Origin: Paraburkholderia sp. BL10I2N1
GTDB lineage: Bacteria; Pseudomonadota; Gammaproteobacteria; Burkholderiales; Burkholderiaceae
Length of the DNA stretch: 64,000 bases
Assembly (NCBI RefSeq): GCF_004361815.1
Contig: NZ_SNWA01000002.1
Location: 2,170,001-2,234,000 of the forward strand
Direction of reading: 5' to 3'
Shown here one piece after another: positions 26,966 through 34,546 of the stretch; position 1 is the stretch's first letter; the number at the start of each line of letters is the position of its first letter. Under the pieces are notes generated by a model. It was given only the letters and a program-made list of their open reading frames with translations. It did not search any database and had not been told where the DNA came from. The position numbers were made by a program, and so were the translations under genes.

Positions 26966-27418
26966 CTACTGGTCGATGTAGTCGTTGAGGGTGGTACGCA
27001 GGCTCGTCAGATCGTCGCGTAATCTGAGGAGGAATTTGGGCGTCTGCTGGGTCGCGCACAAGATTTCCGCGGGCACTTCCCGGGCGGAGCGTTTGAGCGC
27101 CGCACCAGCCTTTGTCAGCCGGATATAGACGATGCGTTCGTCCTCCGTGCCTCTTGCGCGTTCTACGTAGCCCTGCGACTCGAGCCGTTTGAGCAGCGGC
27201 GTGACGGTGGCGGGATCGAGATTCAGGCGCGCGGCCATGTCCTTCACGCTGATGTCGTCACTCTCCCACAACACCAGCATGGCGAGATATTGCGGGTATG
27301 TCAGTCCCAGCCGCTCGAGAATGGGCTTGTACGCCTTCGTCATCGCAAGCGAAGTTGAATAAAGCGCGAAGCAAAGCTGTTCGTCTAGCGTGAAGGGGAG
27401 AGCCGGGCGTTGGGTCAT
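26966..27418 (-). CDS. ohrR: MarR-family peroxide sensor OhrR
   Basis: Repressor of ohr that is released when its N-terminal Cys is oxidised by organic peroxide. The 150-residue protein has Cys16 in the motif DEQLCFALYSTS, a winged helix (SVKDMAARLNLDPATVTPLLKRLESQGYV), and Cys121 near the C-terminus (AEILCATQQTP), as in two-Cys OhrR proteins. Start taken at 27418 (MTQRPALPFTLDEQLCF); the longer frame adds residues lacking in the family and would swallow the operator. Confidence 0.93.
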   Translation of the reverse strand: MTQRPALPFTLDEQLCFALYSTSLAMTKAYKPILERLGLTYPQYLAMLVLWESDDISVKDMAARLNLDPATVTPLLKRLESQGYVERARGTEDERIVYIRLTKAGAALKRSAREVPAEILCATQQTPKFLLRLRDDLTSLRTTLNDYIDQ

Positions 27419-27442
27419 GGTGCGTGTCGTCCAGAAAGTGCG

Positions 27443-27459
27443 TGCAAATGAATTGCGCA
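27443..27459 (-). promoter_or_regulatory. Candidate OhrR operator before ohrR
   Basis: TGCAAATGAATTGCGCA lies 25-41 bases upstream of the ohrR start codon, suitable for autorepression. It shares TGCAAAT and AATTGCGCA with the site before ohr. Confidence 0.7.
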
Positions 27460-27598
27460 CTAAGCATTGTGCGCCGATTGCAGCGCGTTGACGAGGCGCG
27501 GGAGCGGTTGCATCGATGGGAAGGAAAGCCGGCGAACAGGGGAGAGAACGCAGGCGGTGCAAGAACGTTAAAGCGCCGCCTGCGCCGGATCGCAGGCG

Positions 27599-28399
27599 TC
27601 AGTCGACCGGCTTGGTCGGTGCGTCAGTCGTTTCGGGAATGCCGAAGCATCCGCGATAGGTCGCGTAGAACGAGCAATAAAGCATTGTGGTGACGACGAT
27701 GGTCGCAGGCATCAGCACGACAAACGAGTAGTCGGTCGCACCGAGCGCCTGCATCAGCGCCGACAGGCCCAGCGAAACCGTAATCGCCATCGCAAACCAA
27801 AGGGCGCCGAAGACAATGAAGGCGCCGCGATTCCGCCAGCAGCTGACGATGCTGAAAAACATCGCTTTGGCCACCGGCACGTCGTGCCATGCGGCGAGTA
27901 CCGGCGAGAACCAGAACAGCATCGCAACCGGGATGTAGAACGCAAACGCCGCCAGCACGGCGAGCGGGATGTCGCTGTTTGCGATCGCTTGCGGTTCCAT
28001 TGCCGCGCTGCCGATCATCGCGCGTAGCAGCATGCCGCCGTCGGCGAGCGCCGAGCCAGCCAGCACGAGGGCCATCGCGACCACGTACAGCACACCGAGT
28101 ATCGCGAGCCGTTTCGCCACGCCGGCGCCGTACGAGCGGAAACCGTCGACCAGGATGGTCGGAAACACCGGCTTGCCGGCGATTGTGTCGCGGCAAGCCG
28201 CCATGAAGCCGACGGCGACGCCGGGGATGAACACGAGCGGCAGAAACGCGCCGACCACGGGGATCTGCGAGACGAGCATCATCGCGAGCAGATACGTGAA
28301 GAACAGCGTCAGGAAGGCCAGCGGGTTCTTGCGAAACAGCCAGATACCCTGCCGGAACCACACATAGCCGGTCTTCGCGGGGACTTCGATCAGTTGCAT
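27599..28399 (-). CDS. BPSS1780-type membrane protein
   Basis: A 266-residue integral membrane protein with about six helices (for instance [22 protein letters not shown] at 28-49, [15 protein letters not shown] at 58-72). The N-terminal [21 protein letters not shown] is the conserved start of this Burkholderia family, whose function is unknown. Its start overlaps the 3' end of thrB by ten bases, so the two are co-transcribed with thrB first. The position beside thrB is typical of Burkholderiaceae. Confidence 0.85.
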   Translation of the reverse strand: MQLIEVPAKTGYVWFRQGIWLFRKNPLAFLTLFFTYLLAMMLVSQIPVVGAFLPLVFIPGVAVGFMAACRDTIAGKPVFPTILVDGFRSYGAGVAKRLAILGVLYVVAMALVLAGSALADGGMLLRAMIGSAAMEPQAIANSDIPLAVLAAFAFYIPVAMLFWFSPVLAAWHDVPVAKAMFFSIVSCWRNRGAFIVFGALWFAMAITVSLGLSALMQALGATDYSFVVLMPATIVVTTMLYCSFYATYRGCFGIPETTDAPTKPVD

Positions 28400-29385
28400 G
28401 GGGTATGAATGCCAGGGAGTGCAACGCCGGACAGGCGTTCGCGCAGGATGCGCTCAAAATGGCCTGGATCGTGTGGCTTCAGCAGTTCGGCCGCACGGGG
28501 CATGTGGAAGTCGTATAGGCGCGATATCCAGAAACGGTAGGCGCCTGCGCGCAACATATCGCCCCAGTGGCGGTTTTCCTCTGGGGTGAATGGACGGACG
28601 GTCTGGTACGCGCGCAGCATCGCTTCGACACGCGGCATATCGAGCTTGCCCGTCGCAAGATCGACGCACCAGTCGTTGACCGTCACGGCGACGTCGAACA
28701 GCCACTTGTCGCAGCCCGCGAAATAGAAATCGAAGAAGCCGCCGAGACGCACTTCGTGACCGCTGCCCGGTTGCGCATGCGCGAACAGGACGTTGTCGCG
28801 GAACAGATCACAGTGACAGGGGCCCTCGGGCAGCGCAGCATAGTCGTCGGACTCAAAGAAGGCTTGCTGATGCGCAAGTTCCGAGGTCAGCAGTTCGCGT
28901 TGGGCGTCTGTCAGGAACGGCAGCACCGACGGCACGGTTTCGCGCCACCACGCGAGGCTGCGCAGGTTCGGCTGGGAATGCGGGAAATCGCGGCCCGCCA
29001 GATGCATGCGGGCCAGCATCTGGCCGACTTCCACGCAGTGTTCTTCGCGTGGCGAAAGATCGGGCGCGCCTTCAAGGCGCGTGACGATCGCGGCGGGCTT
29101 GCCGTGCAGCGTGCCGAACAGCGCGCCGTCGTCGCGAGGCATCGGGTCCGGCACTGGCACCTTGTGCGCAGCGAAATGGCGCATCAGATCCAGATAGAAA
29201 GGCAGTTGTTGCGCTGTCAGCTTTTCGAAGATCGTCAGGACGAATTCGCCGCGCGTGGTCGTCAGGAAGAAGTTGCTGTTTTCGATTCCAGACTGGATGC
29301 CCCGAAAATCGACGACTTCGCCGAGATCGTAATGATGCATCCAGTGCGCGAGTTGGGTGTCGGTGACAGCGGTAAAGACGGCCAT
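28390..29385 (-). CDS. thrB: Homoserine kinase (APH-fold type)
   Basis: Phosphorylates homoserine in threonine synthesis. The 331 residues follow the aminoglycoside-phosphotransferase-like form used by beta- and many gamma-proteobacteria: [22 protein letters not shown] at the start, [11 protein letters not shown] in the nucleotide loop, [12 protein letters not shown] (catalytic Asp and metal Asn) and [19 protein letters not shown]. Start taken at 29385 where the family begins; the upstream extension is hydrophobic and unrelated. Followed by the overlapping BPSS1780-type gene. Confidence 0.95.
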   Translation of the reverse strand: MAVFTAVTDTQLAHWMHHYDLGEVVDFRGIQSGIENSNFFLTTTRGEFVLTIFEKLTAQQLPFYLDLMRHFAAHKVPVPDPMPRDDGALFGTLHGKPAAIVTRLEGAPDLSPREEHCVEVGQMLARMHLAGRDFPHSQPNLRSLAWWRETVPSVLPFLTDAQRELLTSELAHQQAFFESDDYAALPEGPCHCDLFRDNVLFAHAQPGSGHEVRLGGFFDFYFAGCDKWLFDVAVTVNDWCVDLATGKLDMPRVEAMLRAYQTVRPFTPEENRHWGDMLRAGAYRFWISRLYDFHMPRAAELLKPHDPGHFERILRERLSGVALPGIHTPCN

Positions 29386-29534
29386 GCGGGAAGGTCGAAT
29401 CAGGTTGGTTGGGCTGGCGCGTGCGGCCAGCGCTAAAACAACTGCGGCAAACACGGCGATAACCGGCGCGCGCAAGGCACGCCCGGCATGCAGGCAGGTG
29501 GCGTAGTAGCTGCGCGCTACGCCACGTCATCGGA

Positions 29535-29930
29535 TCAGTAGTGCAGATTCACCGACGGCAGGCGCGTGCTCGGACGGCCGTTGTCGCGCACGGCGGGCGA
29601 CGTCTCGAGCGGCGGGCTCATTTGATAGTGCGTGCCGAAGTTCGAACGCACGTCGATCTCGACCGGCTTGCCCTTGTCGCGGTATTCGGTGATTTCCGTG
29701 CCATTGGCGCTGCGCTCGTAGAAGCTCGGCGTGCGCGGCTGATTGATTTCGACTTTCGAGCTGACTTGCGCAGCCGGACGGTTGATCGCTTTCAGATCCG
29801 GCAGGCCCGCCCGTTCGTTCGCAGATTGGGCCTCTGCGGCAGCCTGTGCGTCGTCGGCGGGCTGCGCGGCCAGCGCGACGCCGCCGAAGGCAAGCATCGC
29901 CGCGACGGCGACGGGAAGGAGCGGCTTCAT
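29535..29930 (-). CDS. DUF2782-like exported protein
   Basis: A 131-residue protein with a signal peptide (MKPLLPVAVAAMLAFGGVALA, cleavage near residue 22). The motif NGTEITEYRDKGKPVEIDVRS at about 83-102 fits the DUF2782 core, a domain of unknown function encoded between polA and thrB in many proteobacteria, as here with AMP nucleosidase inserted. The N-terminal mature part is Ala/Gln/Pro-rich. Start chosen at 29930 because the upstream frame lacks a signal. Confidence 0.8.
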   Translation of the reverse strand: MKPLLPVAVAAMLAFGGVALAAQPADDAQAAAEAQSANERAGLPDLKAINRPAAQVSSKVEINQPRTPSFYERSANGTEITEYRDKGKPVEIDVRSNFGTHYQMSPPLETSPAVRDNGRPSTRLPSVNLHY

Positions 29931-30116
29931 GGTAATTCTCCGATTGGATGCCCAGATTCTAGCAAATCCGACCTTATAGAAGGGCGTCATCGCCTTATTT
30001 TGCGCTGCTTTCGCGCCGGCTGCAGCGAAACACCGTGCCGCTGATGTATGCACGCCACCCCATCAATGCGTCGTGGTTCCGTGGTAATGTCGTTTCATCG
30101 AATGAGGCGATTGAAG

Positions 30117-31643
30117 ATGAATTACGACACGAAACGGCGCACTGTGCAGACGCCTGCCAACGACTTCCCGACCGAGGCCTTCGACGACGCCACCGACGCC
30201 GTCACGCGCCTGTCCGCCATCTACGAAGCGAACACATCGTTCCTGCGCGACGCCTTCGCGCGCTACCGCCGCAACGAGCCGTTCGAGCGCCGGGTGCGCG
30301 CCTGCTATCCCTTCGTGCGCGTGCGCACGGATGTCAACACGCATGTCGATTCGCGCCGCTCGTATGGCTTCGTCGCCGGTCCGGGCGTGTTCGAGACCAC
30401 GGTGACGCGCCCCGACCTGTTCGGCAACTACTATCGCGAACAGCTGCGGCTGCTCGCAAAGAATCATCATGTCGCGATAGAAGTCGGCGTCTCGGACCAG
30501 CCGATTCCGATTCACTTCGCTTTTGCAGAAGGCATCCACCTGGAAGGCGACCTCGACCGCGACCGGCTGCTCGCCATGCGCGACGTGTTCGACACGCCGG
30601 ATCTCGCGCTGCTGGACGATCGCATTGTCAACGGCACGTACGAACCGCCGCCGGGCGAGCCGCATCCGCTGGCGCTTTTCACGGCGGCGCGGGTCGATTT
30701 CTCGCTGCATCGTCTGCGGCACTACACGGCGACCTCGCCGACGCACGTGCAGAACTACGTGCTTTATACGAACTATCAGTTCTATATCGACGAATTCGTG
30801 AAGCTGGGCCGCACGATGATGGCCCACACCGATGACGAAGAGTTGCGCGCGTATCGCAGCGAATACACATCGTTCGTCGAGCCGGGCGACGTGGTCACAT
30901 ACAACGCGAATCTCGGCGAGCAGCAGGACGAGGGCCATGCGCCCCCGCGTCTGCCGCAGATGCCCGGATATCACCTGAAGCGCGCCGACGGAAGCGGGAT
31001 CACGATGATCAACATCGGCGTCGGGCCGTCGAATGCCAAGACGATCACCGATCACATCGCGGTGCTGCGTCCGCATGCGTGGATCATGCTCGGTCATTGC
31101 GCGGGTCTGCGCAATACGCAGCGGCTCGGCGACTACGTGCTTGCGCACGGCTACGTGCGCGAGGATCACGTGCTCGATGCCGATCTGCCGCTGTGGGTGC
31201 CGATTCCGGCGCTCGCTGAAGTGCAGGTTGCGCTCGAGCGCGCGGTCGCTCAGGTGACGAGGCTCGATGGCGTCGAACTGAAGCGGGTCATGCGCACGGG
31301 CACGGTCGCAAGCGTCGACAACCGTAACTGGGAACTGCGCGATCATCGCGAACCGGTGCAGCGCCTGTCGCAAAGCCGTGCGATTGCGCTCGATATGGAA
31401 AGCGCGACGATTGCGGCGAACGGCTTCCGCTTCCGCGTGCCTTACGGCACTTTGCTTTGCGTGTCGGATAAGCCGCTGCACGGGGAACTCAAGCTGCCCG
31501 GCATGGCCGACCAGTTCTACCGCGCGCAGGTCGATCAGCATTTGCAGATCGGCGTGAAGGCGATGGAGATTCTGCGCACCAACGGGCTGCATCGGTTGCA
31601 TAGCCGCAAGCTGCGCAGCTTTGCTGAGGTGGCCTTCCAGTAA
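30117..31643 (+). CDS. amn: AMP nucleosidase
   Basis: Hydrolyses AMP to adenine and ribose-5-phosphate. With start at 30117 it has 508 residues. The N-terminal domain contains RSYGFVAGPGVFETTVTRPDLF and the phosphorylase-type catalytic domain contains INIGVGPSNAKTITDHIAVLRPHAWIMLGHC, HGYVREDHVLD and ALDMESATIAANGF, where the Glu contacts ribose. Frames upstream to 30048 contain extra Met codons, but MNYDTKRRT has a GAGG ribosome site at the right distance. Divergent from the DUF2782 gene. Confidence 0.93.
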   Translation: MNYDTKRRTVQTPANDFPTEAFDDATDAVTRLSAIYEANTSFLRDAFARYRRNEPFERRVRACYPFVRVRTDVNTHVDSRRSYGFVAGPGVFETTVTRPDLFGNYYREQLRLLAKNHHVAIEVGVSDQPIPIHFAFAEGIHLEGDLDRDRLLAMRDVFDTPDLALLDDRIVNGTYEPPPGEPHPLALFTAARVDFSLHRLRHYTATSPTHVQNYVLYTNYQFYIDEFVKLGRTMMAHTDDEELRAYRSEYTSFVEPGDVVTYNANLGEQQDEGHAPPRLPQMPGYHLKRADGSGITMINIGVGPSNAKTITDHIAVLRPHAWIMLGHCAGLRNTQRLGDYVLAHGYVREDHVLDADLPLWVPIPALAEVQVALERAVAQVTRLDGVELKRVMRTGTVASVDNRNWELRDHREPVQRLSQSRAIALDMESATIAANGFRFRVPYGTLLCVSDKPLHGELKLPGMADQFYRAQVDQHLQIGVKAMEILRTNGLHRLHSRKLRSFAEVAFQ

Positions 31644-31667
31644 GGCCCGCGCGGTCGCGCCGCGATA

Positions 31668-32195
31668 TCACTGTCCGAAACCGGTCAGCCCGATCAGGCT
31701 GCCGGCCGCCAGCAGCCAGAGTGGATGAATGCGCGTGCGCCAGGCAAGCAGTGCGCACCCGGCGGTAATTGGCCAGGCGATCCACGTCGCGTCCGATGCG
31801 CGAGCGATCAGCACCGCACTCGCCGTGACGATCCCGGCGGTTACCGCCACCAGGGCTTTCTGCACGATGCGTCGCCAGGGACGGTCCTTGAAGCGCTCCC
31901 ATGCGTGAAGTGCGAGGATCGTCACGATCGACGACGGTCCGAACTTCGCCAGCGACGTCACCAGCATCCCGGCCCAGCCAGCCACATGCCAGCCGACCAG
32001 CGTCACGACCATCATGTTCGGTCCGGGAGCCGCCTGCGCCAGGGCAAAGAGCGCGCTGAACTCGCTGGCGGGCATCCAGCGATGCACGTCGACGACCTGC
32101 CGCTGCATCTCCGGAAGAATTGTGTTGCCCCCGCCGAACGCCAGCAACGACAACTGGCTGAAGATCAGCGCAAGTGAGACCAGCGTGTCAGTCAT
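31668..32195 (-). CDS. Chromate transporter, second half-protein
   Basis: A 175-residue single CHR domain with about six hydrophobic segments. It shows FSQLSLLAFGGGNTILPEMQRQVVD, the conserved start of CHR domains, and FALAQAAPGPNMMVVTLVGW. Its ATG overlaps the stop of the neighbouring CHR gene (ATGA), so the pair forms a two-gene short-chain chromate transporter that probably works as a heterodimer. Export of chromate is the family function; other oxyanions are possible. Confidence 0.9.
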   Translation of the reverse strand: MTDTLVSLALIFSQLSLLAFGGGNTILPEMQRQVVDVHRWMPASEFSALFALAQAAPGPNMMVVTLVGWHVAGWAGMLVTSLAKFGPSSIVTILALHAWERFKDRPWRRIVQKALVAVTAGIVTASAVLIARASDATWIAWPITAGCALLAWRTRIHPLWLLAAGSLIGLTGFGQ

Positions 32196-32755
32196 CGTGC
32201 GGCCCTCGCGGCGACGACGATGCTCAGCGGCGTGAGGACGAGCATGGTCGGCAGTAACGGAATGCGCAGGATCGCGATTGCGATGAACCCGATCGCGGCG
32301 ATGGTCGCTGCGGCCGGATCGCGGCGCAGCGGCAGCAGGATCTTTAGCGACATCGCGACCAGCAGCCCGGCCGCGGCTGCGGCGAGGCCAGCAAACAGGT
32401 GGCGCACGTGCGGATCGTCTTGCGTGCGCTCGTAGAGCACGCCAAGGCCGATGACGACAAGCGAAGGCCCGGCGATCAACCCAAGAATGCCTGCCAGTGC
32501 GCCGGGCAAGCCGCGAAAACGCATGCCGACGGCAACTGAAAGGTTAATGACATTGCCACCCGGCAGAAACTGGCACAGACCCAGCAGGTCCGTGAATTCG
32601 GCAGGGGAAAGCCAGCGCCGCTCTTCGACGAGTGCGCGCCGAGCATGTGGCAGTGCGCCGCCAAACGAGATCAGGCCAAGGCCGAGAAAGCCCCGGAACA
32701 GTTCCCCGAGGCTGGGTGTCCGCGCCAGGTCTATGGCGGTGGTGTCGTGATCCAT
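32192..32755 (-). CDS. Chromate transporter, first half-protein
   Basis: A 187-residue CHR-domain membrane protein and first gene of the pair. The motif FLGLGLISFGGALPHARRALVEE and FTDLLGLCQFLPGGNVINLSVAVG are the CHR signature. The N-terminal 15 residues are polar. The two halves have opposite charge patterns, expected for antiparallel partners. A divergent LysR-family gene 101 bases upstream is a likely regulator. Confidence 0.9.
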   Translation of the reverse strand: MDHDTTAIDLARTPSLGELFRGFLGLGLISFGGALPHARRALVEERRWLSPAEFTDLLGLCQFLPGGNVINLSVAVGMRFRGLPGALAGILGLIAGPSLVVIGLGVLYERTQDDPHVRHLFAGLAAAAAGLLVAMSLKILLPLRRDPAAATIAAIGFIAIAILRIPLLPTMLVLTPLSIVVAARAAR

Positions 32756-32834
32756 GTTCGAAAGCCGTAGTGATTTCAGGCTGTCGAGCGTAGCGCCGAT
32801 CTGTTGCGCGGCAAAACGATTTTTTCACCAATGG

Positions 32835-32855
32835 CTTGTGATCTAGAATCACAAG
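32835..32855. promoter_or_regulatory. Palindrome touching the LysR start codon
   Basis: Perfect 8-base arms CTTGTGAT (32835-32842) and ATCACAAG (32848-32855) around CTAGA. The T-N11-A spacing inside is typical of LysR sites. It ends one base before the ATG and covers the ribosome-site bases AAGG, so binding would block translation initiation or transcription of the regulator itself. Confidence 0.65.
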
Positions 32856-32856
32856 G

Positions 32857-33738
32857 ATGAAGCGCAAACTTCCTCCTTTTCCAGCGCTGCGTGCTTTCGA
32901 AGCCGCTGCCAGGCATGAGACCTTCACGGCCGCCGCCGACGAACTGCATGTGACTCACGGTGCAATCAGCCGTCAGGTCGCGGCTTTCGAGGCGTGGGTT
33001 GGCGTGCAGGTGTTTCATCGCAACGGCAAGCGCGTGCGGCTGACCGACGACGGCCGCCGCTACCTGGCGACCGTTCAGGCGGCCTTCGACAGCATCGCCG
33101 TCGCTACCGAGCAGTTGCGCGATACGGGCGTGGTGCACGTGCTGCGCGTCAACGCGCTGCCGACGTTCGCGATGAAGTGGCTGTTGCCGCGTCTGAGCCA
33201 GTTCCAGCGCATGGTCCCGAACGTGGAGTTGCGGCTGGCGACGTCGAACGCACCGGTGGAGACGCTGGAGAGTTTCGATGTCGCGGTCAGGCGCGGCCCG
33301 GCTCACTGGCCCAACTGCGCGAGCGGCCACTTTCTGGACGAGACGGAAATTCCGGTGTGCAGCCCCGCCTTGCTGCAACGCTCTCCAATCGTCGTCGCTG
33401 ACGATCTCGCGAAACACGTGTTGCTGCACTCGGACACGCGTCCGGACGCGTGGCGCAATTGGTTGGCCGCGGCAGGTGTGAAGGCGAAATGCAGGAAGAA
33501 GCAGTCGTTCGACCACTTCTATCTGGCATTACAGGCTGCGGTCGATGGTCTCGGCGTAGCGTTGGGGCCGCTACCACTCTTGTCCGACGAACTGGCTTCC
33601 GGGCGGCTCGTGTTGCCGCTGGATGGCCCACGGATCGATGTGCGCGGCTACTGGTGGGTGGCCCGGCGTGAAGTGGCCGAGGCGCCGCTCGTCGCGCAAT
33701 TTTGCCGCTGGCTGGAGTCGCAGGCAGGGCCCGTCTGA
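32857..33738 (+). CDS. LysR-family regulator (GcvA-like)
   Basis: A 293-residue regulator of the GcvA/AmpR branch. The start LPPFPALRAFEAAARHETFTAAADELHVTHGAISRQV is the helix-turn-helix of that branch, and the C-terminal domain contains PTFAMKWLLPRLSQFQ and FDVAVRRGP. It faces the chromate transporter pair across a 101-base spacer holding a palindrome, so it is likely to control that pair and itself. The ligand is unknown. Confidence 0.88.
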   Translation: MKRKLPPFPALRAFEAAARHETFTAAADELHVTHGAISRQVAAFEAWVGVQVFHRNGKRVRLTDDGRRYLATVQAAFDSIAVATEQLRDTGVVHVLRVNALPTFAMKWLLPRLSQFQRMVPNVELRLATSNAPVETLESFDVAVRRGPAHWPNCASGHFLDETEIPVCSPALLQRSPIVVADDLAKHVLLHSDTRPDAWRNWLAAAGVKAKCRKKQSFDHFYLALQAAVDGLGVALGPLPLLSDELASGRLVLPLDGPRIDVRGYWWVARREVAEAPLVAQFCRWLESQAGPV

Positions 33739-33801
33739 CCGGCCTCTGATACCGGTCGGGTATCAGCGAACCGGGCGGCACGCGAGCCGCCCGTCGCAGG
33801 A

Positions 33802-34545
33802 TCACAGATAGAACATCCGGTCTTCGTCGGACTTCGACGGCGGCTGCTCGCCTTCATCGCGGTCTTCGTAGAACGCGAGGACGGCTTCGAGCACCTGGTC
33901 CGGATCGTCGATGACCTGCATCAGATTCATGTCGTCCGGATTGATGAGGCCCATCGGCACCAGCGAAGCCTGGAACCACGCGAGCAGGCCCTTCCAGAAT
34001 TCGGCGCCCACCAGAATGATCGGCACATGGCGCGACTTCTTGGTTTGGATCAGCGTGAGGACTTCAGCGAGTTCATCGAGTGTGCCAAAGCCGCCTGGCA
34101 TGACGATCACCGCGTCGGAGTTCTTGACGAACGTAACCTTGCGCGTGAAGAAGTGGCGAAAGCGCAGCGAGATGTCCTGCCACTGGTTGCCCGATTGCTC
34201 GTGAGGCAGTTCGATGTTCAGGCCGACCGAAGGCGCCTTGCCTGCATGAGCGCCCTTGTTGGCCGCCTCCATGATGCCGGGACCGCCGCCGGAGATCACG
34301 GCGAAGCCTGCATCGGAGAGCTTGCGCGCAATCACCGTGGCGAGTTTGTAGTACGGTGAGTTCGGTTTCAGACGTGCGGAACCATAGATGCTGACAGCCG
34401 GGCGGATCTCCGAGAGGTACTCGGTTGCCTCAATAAACTCTGCCATAATCGTGAACATTTGCCACGATGCGCGAGCCTTCTTGGCCGTCGCGCGCTCTTG
34501 ATCTGCGAGTGATCGCAGACTCGGAATCACTTTTCTCTTGTCCAT
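33802..34545 (-). CDS. LOG-family (TIGR00730) Rossmann protein
   Basis: A 247-residue member of the lysine-decarboxylase-like/LOG family, whose studied members release ribose-5-phosphate from nucleoside monophosphates. Diagnostic motifs are GGGPGIMEAANKGA at about 86-99 and PGGFGTLDELAEVLTLIQ at about 150-167. The N-terminal 40 residues (basic, then TIMAEFIEATEYLSE) are typical of the longer type II-like branch. Start at 34545 is separated from the polA start by a single base, so each gene's control signals must lie inside the other. Confidence 0.88.
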   Translation of the reverse strand: MDKRKVIPSLRSLADQERATAKKARASWQMFTIMAEFIEATEYLSEIRPAVSIYGSARLKPNSPYYKLATVIARKLSDAGFAVISGGGPGIMEAANKGAHAGKAPSVGLNIELPHEQSGNQWQDISLRFRHFFTRKVTFVKNSDAVIVMPGGFGTLDELAEVLTLIQTKKSRHVPIILVGAEFWKGLLAWFQASLVPMGLINPDDMNLMQVIDDPDQVLEAVLAFYEDRDEGEQPPSKSDEDRMFYL

Positions 34546-34546
34546 A

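Noticed and set aside
30063..31601. 512-codon antisense frame over AMP nucleosidase
   Set aside because: Shadow frame without family resemblance.
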